Below, piece after piece: positions 18,558 through 28,455 of a stretch of 64,000 nt of DNA. Source of the stretch: Polaribacter cellanae (lineage in GTDB: Bacteria; Bacteroidota; Bacteroidia; Flavobacteriales; Flavobacteriaceae). The DNA lies in NCBI RefSeq assembly GCF_017569185.1, contig NZ_CP071869.1, positions 1,478,001 to 1,542,000 on the forward strand, given 5' to 3'. Under the pieces are notes generated by a model. The model saw only the letters and a program-made list of their open reading frames with translations, had not been told where the DNA came from and did not search any database. A program made the position numbers and the translations under genes. Each line of letters begins with the position of its first letter. The first letter of the stretch is position 1.

Positions 18558-21500
18558 ATGAAGACAAAGTTTAAAGGAATTTTAACGCTATTACTGGCGT
18601 TTGTTGTGCAAATATCGTTTGCACAGCAGAAAACTGTTTCGGGTACTGTTTCTGAAGAATCAGGAGTTTTGCCTGGGGTAAGTATTGTAATTAAAGGTAC
18701 TAATAAAGGAACCGAAACAAATTTTGATGGAAAATACTCTATTAAAGCGAACTCTGGTGATGTTTTAGTATTTAGGTATCTTGGTTACAAAACAACTGAG
18801 AAAACAGTTGAAAACTCATCTGTTATTAATGTTACAATGAAAGAGGATGCTAATGTTTTAGAAGAAATTGTAGTAGTTGGGTATGGTACTACTACAAAAA
18901 AAGCGTATGCTGGAACTGCAACAACAATTAGTGTTGAGAATTTAGAGGCAAAAACATTTTCAAACGTATCTCAAGCGTTAACAGGTGAGGTTGCTGGGGT
19001 TACAGTAATTAATAGTTCTGGACAACCTGGGTCAGTTGGTACAATTCGTATTAGAGGATATGGATCTCCAAATGGAAATCGTACTCCACTTTACGTTGTA
19101 GATGGTGTTCCTTTCTATGGTGGTTCAGCAGATACTGATACTACCGATAACAATGATGCCGCTACAAATGGTTTGGCAAGTATAAATCCTTCAGACATTT
19201 TATCTACAACAATTTTAAAAGACGCTACAGCAACCGCTATTTATGGTTCTAGAGGTGCAAATGGAGTTGTATTAATTACTACGAAAAAAGGTAGAACTGG
19301 TGAATCTTACATTGAAGTTGATGTTAAAACTAGTATTAATTCTCAAGTGATTAAAAGATATGATGTTATATCTTCTCCAGAACAATATGTTGGTTTAGTT
19401 TGGGAAGGCTTATACAATCAAGGAGTTACTAAAGGTAATGCAAATCCTATTGCATTTGCAAATGCAAGAGTTTTAGGTAAAGAAGGTATTGGTGCTGGGT
19501 ATAATATGTGGGATGCTACTACTGGTGCAGCATTAATAAATCCAGACACAAGAACCGTAAGAAAAAATGTTAAAAGATTATTTACTCCTGAGAAATTTAG
19601 CGACTTAGCTTTTGGTAATGGTATAAGAACAGAAGCAAATCTTAAAATGGGAGGAGGATCTGAAAAAACTAGATATTTTGCCTCTATAGGATATTTAAAA
19701 GATAATGGGTATATCATAAATTCAGATTTCAAGAGATATACAACAAGGCTTAATATAAACTCTAAAGTTAAAGATTGGCTTGATGTTTCAGCAAATATTG
19801 GTTATTCGTTTTCTATTACAAACAACAATGGGCAAACAGAAGGTTCTGAAAATCTTTTTGAATTTGCTGATAAAACAGCCCCAATTTACCCTGTTTTTGC
19901 AAGATATCCAAATTCTGCGGAAAAAATACCTGACTTGGTTTATGGTGGGTTTCAATATGATTATGGTTCGGCAACTGGGACTTTAAATGGTTTTACAAGA
20001 CCAAGACCACAATCTAACTTACTTAACCCTATTGGTTCTGCAACCTTAGACCACCTAAGCAATCAAAACCATGGTTTAAACGGTAGTTTTACTGCAAACT
20101 TTAAATTATCAGATAAACTTACTTTTGAAACAAGGTATGGTGCTCAATATGGAGTAACTAGGCGTGTAGATGTATTAAATCATGTATATGGTACTGGATC
20201 TGGACCAAAAGGAACAATTACACGTACAGATTTTGAAAGCTGGAATTATAGTTTTTTACAATTATTAAGGTATAAAAATACTTTTGGAGATCATGAGTTA
20301 GAATTATTAGCTGCACACGAATCTAACGAAAGAAGCGAAGGTTTTTCAAGAGAATATAAACAAAATGTATTTCAACCAGGAGTTTACACATTATCAAACT
20401 ATGCAGAAGCTACTCGTCCTTCAATAGGAACTACGAATGCTTCTGGAATTGAATCTTACTTTAGTCAAATTAATTATAATTATAATGGTAAATATTACTT
20501 AACAGGTTCACTTAGAACAGATGGTTCTTCACGTTTTGTAAATAACAAATGGGGTACATTTGGTTCTATTGGTGCTGCTTGGATACTAAGTGAAGAAGAT
20601 TTTATGGCTGATAGTTTTGTCTCTTTTTTAAAAGCAAAAGTTTCTTATGGGGTTTTGGGAGATCAAGAAGGGGTTAGTACATCTTCAGGGTTTACCATTT
20701 ATGGTCGTGAGTTTGTTGGTGGTTCTCTCTCTATACCTGAAACACGTCCAGGAAATCCAGATTTAACGTGGGAAACCTCTAAAATGTTCCAAGCTGGTAT
20801 AGAAATGAGTTTAGGTAATTATTTAGATATGAATTTAGATTATTACCGTAAAAATACAGATAACTTATTCTTTGACCAAACTAGAGGACCATCTGCTGGT
20901 TTTTCTTCTATACTAGTTAACGATGGAGAAGCCTTAAACTCTGGTCTTGAATTTGATCTTACTGGGCACATAATAAATACAAATGATTTCAAATTAAGTT
21001 TATCTCTGAATGGTGAAGTCTTGGAAAATAAAATGTTAGCAATGCCTTTAGATGTTTCTACTGGAAAGCAAAAGGTTATAGATTTAAATGGCTATTATGC
21101 TTATGCCGTAGATCGTTCATTCTATGACTTTTATATGCGTGAATGGGCAGGAGTTGATCCTACTGACGGAGCGCCTACATGGAATCAATATTATGATGAT
21201 AAAAACAATAACGGTATAGTAGATAAAGGTGAAACAGGTTTTTCTATTGATGATGGTAATGGTGGCAATGCTAACGGCACTGGATCTTTATTCGAGTACA
21301 GAAAAAAAGTACCTGATGCAAATATTAAAAAAACAGTTACAAAATCATACTCTAGCGCTACCGAAGTATTTTTAGAAAAAAATTTAATCCCAAAATTAAG
21401 AGGAGCATTCAGGCTGTCTGGTAAAATAAAAAGCTTTGATTTTTCTACTCAGTTTTTGTATAGTTTAGGAGGTTATGCGTATGACGCTCAATATGGAGAG

Positions 21501-21881
21501 TTGTTATCTGACCGATTTGGAGCTGCAGGAAATAACTTTCATAAAGACATACTAAAAAGATGGCAAAAACCAGGCGACATAACAAATGTTCCTCTACTAT
21601 CAAATAACGAGGTTAAGAATGGTACAAGTACTTCTTCTAGATTTATTACAAGTACAGATTTCTTGGCTCTTAACAATGCAAGAGTTGGATATACCCTACC
21701 TTCGAATTTTTTATCAAACAAAGGTATAGATGCTGTTAATTTATGGGTTTCAGGAGATAACCTGTTTATTAAAAGTGCTAGACAAGGCTTTAATCCTTCT
21801 TTAAGAGAAAATGGGAACTCAGCCCGTAGAATATATGCACCTGCTACAACAATTACTCTAGGGGTTAGAGTTAAATTTTAA
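18558..21881 (+). CDS. SusC/RagA family TonB-dependent outer-membrane transporter (copy 2)
   Basis: A 1107-residue SusC-type importer. The start at 18558 gives the signal peptide MKTKFKGILTLLLAFVVQIS, nearly the same as in the first copy; an upstream in-frame start at 18489 would add 23 residues in front of it and include the promoter. A CarboxypepD_reg-like domain (about 24-105), a TonB-box-like LEEIVVVGYGT, the plug (LYVVDGVPFYGG, IYGSRGANGVVLITTKKG) and a long barrel ending GVRVKF follow. Outside the signal peptide and plug it differs clearly from copy 1, so it probably imports another substrate. The SusD partner follows after 16 bases. Confidence 0.94.
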   Translation: MKTKFKGILTLLLAFVVQISFAQQKTVSGTVSEESGVLPGVSIVIKGTNKGTETNFDGKYSIKANSGDVLVFRYLGYKTTEKTVENSSVINVTMKEDANVLEEIVVVGYGTTTKKAYAGTATTISVENLEAKTFSNVSQALTGEVAGVTVINSSGQPGSVGTIRIRGYGSPNGNRTPLYVVDGVPFYGGSADTDTTDNNDAATNGLASINPSDILSTTILKDATATAIYGSRGANGVVLITTKKGRTGESYIEVDVKTSINSQVIKRYDVISSPEQYVGLVWEGLYNQGVTKGNANPIAFANARVLGKEGIGAGYNMWDATTGAALINPDTRTVRKNVKRLFTPEKFSDLAFGNGIRTEANLKMGGGSEKTRYFASIGYLKDNGYIINSDFKRYTTRLNINSKVKDWLDVSANIGYSFSITNNNGQTEGSENLFEFADKTAPIYPVFARYPNSAEKIPDLVYGGFQYDYGSATGTLNGFTRPRPQSNLLNPIGSATLDHLSNQNHGLNGSFTANFKLSDKLTFETRYGAQYGVTRRVDVLNHVYGTGSGPKGTITRTDFESWNYSFLQLLRYKNTFGDHELELLAAHESNERSEGFSREYKQNVFQPGVYTLSNYAEATRPSIGTTNASGIESYFSQINYNYNGKYYLTGSLRTDGSSRFVNNKWGTFGSIGAAWILSEEDFMADSFVSFLKAKVSYGVLGDQEGVSTSSGFTIYGREFVGGSLSIPETRPGNPDLTWETSKMFQAGIEMSLGNYLDMNLDYYRKNTDNLFFDQTRGPSAGFSSILVNDGEALNSGLEFDLTGHIINTNDFKLSLSLNGEVLENKMLAMPLDVSTGKQKVIDLNGYYAYAVDRSFYDFYMREWAGVDPTDGAPTWNQYYDDKNNNGIVDKGETGFSIDDGNGGNANGTGSLFEYRKKVPDANIKKTVTKSYSSATEVFLEKNLIPKLRGAFRLSGKIKSFDFSTQFLYSLGGYAYDAQYGELLSDRFGAAGNNFHKDILKRWQKPGDITNVPLLSNNEVKNGTSTSSRFITSTDFLALNNARVGYTLPSNFLSNKGIDAVNLWVSGDNLFIKSARQGFNPSLRENGNSARRIYAPATTITLGVRVKF

Positions 21882-21897
21882 TTAAAAAAAGATAAAA

Positions 21898-23397
21898 ATG
21901 AAAAACATAAAATTAATAATAGCTGTTGCTTTACTAGGTATAGTTTTCAGTTGTAACGACGACATATTAAATAATAGTGGTATCGCTGGTGACAGTCAGC
22001 AAACGGCTAGCTTTACCTCTAAACAAGGGGAAGATGCTGCTACCACAAATGATCAAGTTCCTGCTGGTTTCGTAAATGGAATTTATGGACAGATGATTCA
22101 AACAGGTTCTGGTGGTAGTTCAAGTCAAGAGGACTTTGGGCACAAAGGATATGATATATATAGTGATTTACTTTCAGGGGATATGGCATATAGTGTATTG
22201 ACTTATGGATGGTATAGTCGCATCATAAATTTTTTAGCTCCTACAGATTTTACTCAAGGAGAAAATAGAAGAGTTTGGAGATATTATTATAGAATTGTTA
22301 GATCAGCTAACAATGTAATTAAAAACCTAGGAGGTAATGATGCTGTACCTGAATTACAAGGAAATAAATATGCAATGGGACAAGCAAAGGCAATGAGAGC
22401 TCATTCTTATTTTTATCTGACTCAATTCTTTGAGAAAGAGTATAATGCTAATGAGCCAATATTGCCTCTATATTTAGAACCAATTTTAGAAAACAAAGCT
22501 AAAGCTACAGCATCTGAAATTTACGATCAGATGGAAAAAGATTTAACAGATGCTATTAGTTTACTAGAAGGCTTCAATAGAACCGCTAAAAATCAAGTTA
22601 ATAAAGATGTCGCTCAAGTTATTTATGCTTATGTTTTAGGTGCTAGAGGAACTAATTTTCCAAAAATGGCTTCTTTAACTCAAAATGTTATTAACGCAGG
22701 AAACAATACTATATTAAGTAAAGGTGATGTAACCAATGGGTTCGCTGATGTTAATAATGCTAGTTGGATGTGGGGTATTGATATTACAACTACTAATGGT
22801 CTTGGATTAGTTTCATGGTGGGGACAAATTGACGCTTATTCATATAGTTATGGTTGGGCAGGAGATTTTAAAGCAATGGATAAATCATTGTTTGATAAAA
22901 TAAGTGCTGATGATGCTAGAAAAGCTCAGTTTTTTGGAAAAGAAACTAGTAGTAGATATTTACAACCTCTTAAAAAATTCTATGCTTCAAATAAAATTGG
23001 AGGAATATCTCAAACAGTTACAGCTGACTATGTTTATATGCGAATAGAAGAAGCATATTTATTAAACGCCGAAGCAAATGCCAGAGCCAATAATGATGCT
23101 GCTGCTAGAATTAGCTTAAAAGCTTTAATGTCAAATAGAATACCAGATGTTAGTTATATAGACGGTTTAAGTGGACAAAATTTAATTGATGAAATATATC
23201 TACAAACTCGTATAGAATTATGGGGAGAAGGTAAATCTTATCTCGCTTTGAAACGTAATAAAGCAACAATGACAAGAGGTACTAATCACTTATCTTTGGT
23301 TGGCACTCCAATTCCTTATAATGATGAAAGATTAACCTTTGAAATTCCACAAGATGAAATTCAAAATAATCCTTTCATAACCGAACAAAATAAGTAA
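21898..23397 (+). CDS. SusD/RagB-like surface lipoprotein (copy 2)
   Basis: A 499-residue SusD-family lipoprotein that should form the binding lid of the second SusC. A lipobox (GIVFSC, Cys about residue 19) ends the signal peptide. Helical SusD-type segments are visible, including AMGQAKAMRAHSYFYLTQFF and EIYDQMEKDLTDAISLLEGF. The C-terminus carries the typical RIELWGEGKSYLALKR and FEIPQDEIQNNP. It is followed by a strong terminator at 23424-23456. The ligand cannot be inferred from the sequence. Confidence 0.93.
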   Translation: MKNIKLIIAVALLGIVFSCNDDILNNSGIAGDSQQTASFTSKQGEDAATTNDQVPAGFVNGIYGQMIQTGSGGSSSQEDFGHKGYDIYSDLLSGDMAYSVLTYGWYSRIINFLAPTDFTQGENRRVWRYYYRIVRSANNVIKNLGGNDAVPELQGNKYAMGQAKAMRAHSYFYLTQFFEKEYNANEPILPLYLEPILENKAKATASEIYDQMEKDLTDAISLLEGFNRTAKNQVNKDVAQVIYAYVLGARGTNFPKMASLTQNVINAGNNTILSKGDVTNGFADVNNASWMWGIDITTTNGLGLVSWWGQIDAYSYSYGWAGDFKAMDKSLFDKISADDARKAQFFGKETSSRYLQPLKKFYASNKIGGISQTVTADYVYMRIEEAYLLNAEANARANNDAAARISLKALMSNRIPDVSYIDGLSGQNLIDEIYLQTRIELWGEGKSYLALKRNKATMTRGTNHLSLVGTPIPYNDERLTFEIPQDEIQNNPFITEQNK

Positions 23398-23423
23398 AAA
23401 TATCCTTTTAAATTATTTAACCT

Positions 23424-23456
23424 ACCCTACATTTATAAATAATGTAGGGTTTTTTA
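23424..23456 (+). terminator. Terminator of the second susCD operon
   Basis: ACCCTACATT (23424-23433) and AATGTAGGGT (23441-23450) form a perfect 10-bp stem with a 7-base loop and a T-run, 27 bases after the susD stop. Confidence 0.85.
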
Positions 23457-23509
23457 ATACTAAAAAACATATAAAACTATCTTATTCAAAATAGAAAATA
23501 TTTTTAACA

Positions 23510-23517
23510 TACATTTG
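23510..23517 (+). promoter_or_regulatory. -7 element of rlmB
   Basis: TACATTTG is a perfect -7 match that ends 4 bases before the ATG at 23522. Transcription would start at or inside that codon, which suggests a leaderless message or use of the ATG at 23534 (MTNIFGIRAI). Confidence 0.45.
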
Positions 23518-23521
23518 CCAA

Positions 23522-24265
23522 ATGGAAAAAGACATGACAAACATCTTTGGAATAAGAGCAATTATTGAAGCTATTGAAAGTGGCTCTACAATAAATAAAA
23601 TATACCTACAAAAAGCATTAAGGGGAGATTTATTTTATCAATTAGATAAATTAATAAAACAACATCGCTTAACCACAAGTATTGTTCCTGTAGAGAAGCT
23701 TAATCGTTTGTCTAAAAACAGTAATCACCAAGGTGCTGTTGCACAAATTTCTCCTGTAGAGTTTCATGATTTAGAAACTCTAATTGAAAAAACTATAGAA
23801 AGTGGAGAAGTTCCTCTTTTTTTATTATTAGATCAACTTTCGGATGTACGAAATTTTGGAGCAATTATTAGAACTGCAGAATGTACTGGAGTTCATGGAA
23901 TAATTATTCAAAAAAATGGGAGTGCTCCTGTAAATGCAGAAACTATAAAGACATCTGCTGGTGCTGCGTTTAAAGTACCTATCTGTAAAGTAGATCATAT
24001 TAAAGATGCCTTATTTCTATTACAAGCATCTGAGATTAAAACTGTAGCTGCTACAGAAAAGACAGAAGATTCTGTTTTCGATATTAATTTTAAGCAACCA
24101 TTGGCAATTGTTATGGGATCTGAAAATAGAGGTGTTAACCCTTCTATATTAAAAATGGTCGATTATAAAGCCAAATTACCTTTGTTAGGTGAAATAGCAT
24201 CACTAAATGTGTCTGTGGCTTGTGGCGCTTTCTTATATGAGAGTGTAAGACAAAGAATTAATTAA
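23522..24265 (+). CDS. rlmB: 23S rRNA 2'-O-methyltransferase, RlmB-type SpoU enzyme
   Basis: A 247-residue SPOUT-family enzyme that transfers methyl from S-adenosylmethionine to a ribose 2'-OH of 23S rRNA, G2251 in E. coli. An N-terminal substrate-binding domain (IFGIRAIIEAI) precedes the knotted SPOUT domain with motif 1 (NFGAIIRTAECTG), motif 2 (IVMGSENRGV) and motif 3 (IASLNVSVACGAFLYE). The start could be 23522 or 23534 because of the close promoter. It overlaps the end of the convergent rhomboid pseudogene by 4 bases. Confidence 0.93.
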   Translation: MEKDMTNIFGIRAIIEAIESGSTINKIYLQKALRGDLFYQLDKLIKQHRLTTSIVPVEKLNRLSKNSNHQGAVAQISPVEFHDLETLIEKTIESGEVPLFLLLDQLSDVRNFGAIIRTAECTGVHGIIIQKNGSAPVNAETIKTSAGAAFKVPICKVDHIKDALFLLQASEIKTVAATEKTEDSVFDINFKQPLAIVMGSENRGVNPSILKMVDYKAKLPLLGEIASLNVSVACGAFLYESVRQRIN

Positions 24266-24945
24266 AATTCATTACTATCTTCTTTTGTTTCGATTTCATC
24301 TACTTTTGGAGGTGAAAAATTTCCATGCTCATCAAATAAATCATCAAACGCTGTTTTAGAAAATTGATGCTCTTTTTTTACAATTCCTTTTTTTCGATAC
24401 ATAATAGCGAAAACCAAACCTGTTAAAAAACCAGACAAATGTCCTTCTCAAGACATGCCATCTTTTATAGGTAAAACGTACCAAATCATACTTCCATACA
24501 AAAAGATTATAATTAATGAGAGTGCAACCAACCTATAATGCTTCTTTATAATACCACTAAAAAAAACAAAACTAAAAAGCAAATATACAATTCCACTTGC
24601 TCCAATATGATAGGATTCCCTCCCAATTAACCAAGTTAAAAACCCAGTAAAAAAACCACCTATAAGTAATATTTTAAAAGCTGTATCTCTGTAAAAAAAG
24701 AAAAGTGAAGACAATAATACAAAAAGAGGAATAGAATTATTAAATAAATGACCAACATCACTATGAATAAAATGTGTTAAAAAAATCCCTCTTAACCCCA
24801 CTAAATCTCTTGGATACACCCCAAATTTATTAAAATTATATCCAAAATAAATCTCAATACAATATAATAACCAAATACAAACAATATAAATTGTTGGTAT
24901 TAGAAATACGCTTTTTGAGAATTTTAAATTATTATCAGTATTCAT
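24262..24945 (-). pseudogene. Rhomboid family intramembrane serine protease, broken by an in-frame TGA
   Basis: Residues 1-165 form a membrane protein with rhomboid features: HSDVGHLFNN in an early helix and GASG with nucleophile Ser117. Reading stops at TGA (24448-24450) after KDGMS. The same frame continues without another stop to 24262, reading EGHLSGFLTGLVFAIMYRKK and a hydrophilic tail. Rhomboids of this type normally read SWEGHLSGF here, so the TGA replaces a Trp codon (TGG), and the catalytic His (residue 169) lies just past it. The ended product would lack the second half of the Ser-His dyad. Total frame is 227 residues. A recent nonsense mutation or a sequencing error are the likely reasons; stop readthrough is possible but unsupported. 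Confidence 0.85.
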
Positions 24946-25021
24946 TTGCTTAAAAATAGCAAAAACTCAACCAAAATAAAAAATTACAACTTCTGTCATA
25001 AATCTTTATTATTTTTACAAA

Positions 25022-26293
25022 ATGAATGAACCTTTGGCAGAAAGAATTAGACCTAAAACATTAGAAGACTATATTAGTCAGCAACATTTGGTAGGTAAAA
25101 ATGGTGTTTTAACCAATTTAATCAAAAAAGGAATCATTCCCTCATTAATTTTATGGGGACCTCCAGGAATTGGTAAAACAACCTTGGCAAACATCATTGC
25201 AACCGAATCTAAACGACCATTTTATACACTTAGTGCCATTAGCTCTGGTGTAAAAGATGTTCGAGAAGTTATAGAAAAAGCGAAAAATAGTGGCGGATTA
25301 TTTACAGCTAAAAACCCTATTTTATTTATTGATGAAATTCATAGATTTAGCAAATCGCAACAAGATTCTTTATTAGGTGCTGTAGAAAAAGGCTGGGTAA
25401 CTTTAATTGGTGCAACTACAGAAAACCCAAGTTTCGAAGTAATACCTGCCCTACTCTCTAGATGTCAAGTATATATTTTAAATTCTTTCGATAAAAACGA
25501 TTTGGTAGCGCTTTTAGAAAGAGCCATAAAAACAGACAAGTTTTTAGCTTCAAAAAAAATAATTTTAAAAGAAACGGAAGCATTATTGCAAGTTTCGAGT
25601 GGAGATGCCAGAAAATTATTAAATATTTTTGAATTGTTAGTCTCTTCTGAAGACGAAATTGAAATTACCAATGAGTTGGTTCTTTCTAAAATTCAGAAAA
25701 ATACAGCTAGGTATGATAAAACTGGCGAACAACATTACGATATTGTTTCGGCCTTTATAAAATCGATTCGTGGTAGCGACCCAAATGCTGCTGTTTACTG
25801 GTTGGCGAGAATGATTGAAGGTGGAGAAGATGTAAAGTTTATTGCCAGAAGAATGCTAATTTTAGCTTCAGAAGATATAGGAAATGCAAATCCTACTGCA
25901 TTAATTTTAGCGAACAATACTTTCCAAGCAGTTTCTGTAATAGGAAATCCAGAATCTCGAATTATATTGAGTCAATGTGCAGTTTATTTAGCGAATTCTA
26001 CAAAAAGTAATGCTTCTTATATGGCGATTGGAGAAGCACAAAACTTAGTGCGAAAAACTGGAGATTTATCTGTTCCTCTTCATCTTAGAAATGCGCCAAC
26101 TAAACTAATGAAAGATTTAGATTATGGAAAGGAGTATTTATATTCTCATAATTATCCTAATAATTTCGTAGATCAAGAATTTTTGCCACATGAAATTTCT
26201 GGCACAAAATTATATGAACCTGGGCATAACCAAAGAGAAAATCAATTTAGAGACGTTTTAAAAGAAAAGTGGAAGAAACGCTATAAATACTAA
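25022..26293 (+). CDS. rarA: Replication-associated recombination protein A (AAA+ ATPase)
   Basis: RarA/MgsA (423 residues) is an AAA+ ATPase related to clamp loaders that acts at stalled replication forks. The Walker A motif GPPGIGKTT (residues 46-54) and Walker B LFIDEIHR (101-108) are intact, and sensor-type [11 protein letters not shown] follows. The C-terminal part ([28 protein letters not shown]) is the tetramerisation domain typical of the family. Its last 4 bases overlap the convergent gene at 26290. Confidence 0.96.
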   Translation: MNEPLAERIRPKTLEDYISQQHLVGKNGVLTNLIKKGIIPSLILWGPPGIGKTTLANIIATESKRPFYTLSAISSGVKDVREVIEKAKNSGGLFTAKNPILFIDEIHRFSKSQQDSLLGAVEKGWVTLIGATTENPSFEVIPALLSRCQVYILNSFDKNDLVALLERAIKTDKFLASKKIILKETEALLQVSSGDARKLLNIFELLVSSEDEIEITNELVLSKIQKNTARYDKTGEQHYDIVSAFIKSIRGSDPNAAVYWLARMIEGGEDVKFIARRMLILASEDIGNANPTALILANNTFQAVSVIGNPESRIILSQCAVYLANSTKSNASYMAIGEAQNLVRKTGDLSVPLHLRNAPTKLMKDLDYGKEYLYSHNYPNNFVDQEFLPHEISGTKLYEPGHNQRENQFRDVLKEKWKKRYKY

Positions 26294-27081
26294 AATTTAA
26301 TCAGATATTCTTCAGTAATTAATTTTCCGTTTTTATAATATTCTGCAACCCAACTATTTGCATTTTTGTATAAAATTCCGTTTTTATCTTTGATAATAAA
26401 AACCTCTTTAACATTGGTATTCAATAGTAAAAACACAACTTCTGGTTTTGTATTAATTAACTGAAACCCATTTTCTTTTGCTTGAGCATACAAAACACTT
26501 AATGCTTTATTACTTGCAGTTTTTATAGGCTGTTTTTGGTTAGTTATGGGTGATACTTCAGAGATAACTTTTACTGGTTTTTCTACTTTTTTAGAAATAA
26601 CAGCAACTTTTTTTGCAACCTCACCTTTACTATTTTGGTTATTTTCTGGCAGAGCAACATATCTTATATTACGCATACTTTTATGTGCATTTCTAATTGC
26701 TTCTTGATACCCTTTTTTGTAATTTTTTATATTACTTCCTCCTTCTTTAGAAGTGTAAACTACTTTATTAAAACAGTCTTTTAATTGAATTAATGTTTTT
26801 ATTTTAAATAAAGAAGATTTATCTACAACATCTGCAAATAAGGCTAAACATCTATTTTTTTGTAAATCTTCAGGATAGTCTTCGGAACTTAAATACACCT
26901 GAAACCCATTTTTTTCTAATAAAAATTTAGTTAGCGAACTTGTTTGATATTGGTCTGCTTTTTTAAGAAATTCGAATTTTTCTGGAACTACAATGTATTT
27001 ATAATTCTTTATTTTTTTCTGTTGCCCAAAAGTATAAAGCGATATTAATAAGAAACCGATTGTAAAGATGTATTTTTTCAT
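26290..27081 (-). CDS. Secreted protein of unknown function
   Basis: A 263-residue protein with a signal peptide (residues 1-19, ending TFGQ). No known domain is recognised. The first part (residues 20-145), with YIVVPEKFEFLKKADQYQTS and a single SRKxYK-poor region, looks globular; a Lys-rich linker (about 150-195) leads to a short C-terminal domain ending [14 protein letters not shown]. It starts 2 bases after the DUF5723-type gene and probably shares its operon, so an envelope role is likely. Nothing more can be said from the sequence. Confidence 0.75.
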   Translation of the reverse strand: MKKYIFTIGFLLISLYTFGQQKKIKNYKYIVVPEKFEFLKKADQYQTSSLTKFLLEKNGFQVYLSSEDYPEDLQKNRCLALFADVVDKSSLFKIKTLIQLKDCFNKVVYTSKEGGSNIKNYKKGYQEAIRNAHKSMRNIRYVALPENNQNSKGEVAKKVAVISKKVEKPVKVISEVSPITNQKQPIKTASNKALSVLYAQAKENGFQLINTKPEVVFLLLNTNVKEVFIIKDKNGILYKNANSWVAEYYKNGKLITEEYLIKF

Positions 27082-27083
27082 TT

Positions 27084-28454
27084 TTAATTAAATATAAGAT
27101 TAATTCCTAATTGAAAGGACGCATTATTTGCTGATGATAAATTTTGATATTGAATAATATTATCAAAAATACCATAAAAATTTAATTTCCAAATTGTTGC
27201 AGAAAGTCCAAAACCAACGTTATATGCAGAATAATCGTCTATGGTATAAGTTACTTTTGCGTGTAAATTTTTATTGAAAGATTTTTGATAAAAACCCGTA
27301 AGCGCAAATTGCTTACTTAATGGTCTAAAAACTGAATATAATTGTGCTCCAACAGCATCTGTATAAAAATCTTTATAAGTATTATCGTAACAATATTTAC
27401 TTCTTTTTTCTCCAAAACTATATTTCAATGCCGCGTTTAATTTTGTTGGCCTCCATGAAATGTAAGAATCGTTATTCTCTATAGTTGGCAACTGTTCTTT
27501 AAAATCATCTCTTAATTCTTGCCAATAGTTTCTTGGGTTGTTCGAATCGAATTTAAATTCTATGCCTTCGAAAGTGAAGCTTCCTTTTACTAATGTATTT
27601 TTAATGTTTTTTTTATGATTTACAAAACCAACATCTAAAAGACTTCCAGAAAACTGTAATTGTGGAGTAAAATTATAGGTAATTCCAAAATCGAGTCCTA
27701 AACCTAAATTTCCACCAAGAAATGTGTTTTTTAAATATTTGTTCGGATTCTTTATATATTCGTTATCTTTTATTACACCGGATGTTCTTATATTAACATC
27801 GATATCATTTAAATAATGAATGTAAATATTGTTATTACCTCTAGTAGTTGTAATGGTTCCAGAATTATTGGTAGATTCTAAATTTAATGCAGATGAATAA
27901 ATTTTAAAACGACTACCAATCGTTAATTTTTTGTCTATTTTTCTTGTAATTCCTGCGTGAATTACTCCTAAAACGTCCATTTTATAAAGAATTTGAGATG
28001 CACTAAAAACAGCATTAATATTTGCTGCATTCCCTTCATTAAAAAGTCTAATTCCGTCTTTAGGAATGTAACTTATTCCATCGATTTCTTCATAAAAACC
28101 AACACTAAAATAAGTTTTATCGTTCAACCTAAAACCTCCACTTAAAACTTCTATTTGGGCATTAAATTTTACATAATCTCTGGAAGTTAAACTATTTAAG
28201 ACTTCGCTAACTTTATTGTTTATACTTCTTCCATCTCGCAAAAACAAATCTGACAAAGCAAAATTTGTAACACCAACTTCTGAAGATATACCAGATAATA
28301 AAGGAACTCCAATATGGAATTTATAGTTTGTTTCTAAAGCAGGGTTTAATAGCAATGCTTGTGGTAACTCTGCAAAATCGTATAAAACTTGTTTGTTTTG
28401 GCTATTGGCAAAAAAACTTACTAAAAATGAAAAATATAATAGTGTCTTTTTCAT
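27084..28454 (-). CDS. Outer-membrane protein, DUF5723/PorP-SprF-like
   Basis: A 456-residue predicted beta-barrel protein with a signal peptide (about residues 1-18, ending ANSQ). The motif LPQALLLNPALETNYKFHIG resembles the start of DUF5723 and PorP/SprF proteins, which lie in the outer membrane of gliding and T9SS-bearing Bacteroidota. Alternating hydrophobic strands run to a terminal FQLGINLIFN. It stands between a small lipoprotein gene and a secreted protein gene, all on the minus strand with gaps of 1-2 bases. The family is assigned by recall without a profile search. Confidence 0.75.
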   Translation of the reverse strand: MKKTLLYFSFLVSFFANSQNKQVLYDFAELPQALLLNPALETNYKFHIGVPLLSGISSEVGVTNFALSDLFLRDGRSINNKVSEVLNSLTSRDYVKFNAQIEVLSGGFRLNDKTYFSVGFYEEIDGISYIPKDGIRLFNEGNAANINAVFSASQILYKMDVLGVIHAGITRKIDKKLTIGSRFKIYSSALNLESTNNSGTITTTRGNNNIYIHYLNDIDVNIRTSGVIKDNEYIKNPNKYLKNTFLGGNLGLGLDFGITYNFTPQLQFSGSLLDVGFVNHKKNIKNTLVKGSFTFEGIEFKFDSNNPRNYWQELRDDFKEQLPTIENNDSYISWRPTKLNAALKYSFGEKRSKYCYDNTYKDFYTDAVGAQLYSVFRPLSKQFALTGFYQKSFNKNLHAKVTYTIDDYSAYNVGFGLSATIWKLNFYGIFDNIIQYQNLSSANNASFQLGINLIFN

Positions 28455-28455
28455 A

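Noticed and set aside
24448-24450. TGA in the rhomboid gene read as selenocysteine or as Trp by code change
   Set aside because: No selenocysteine signal is seen, and TGA acts as a normal stop in the window; a nonsense mutation or an error is simpler.
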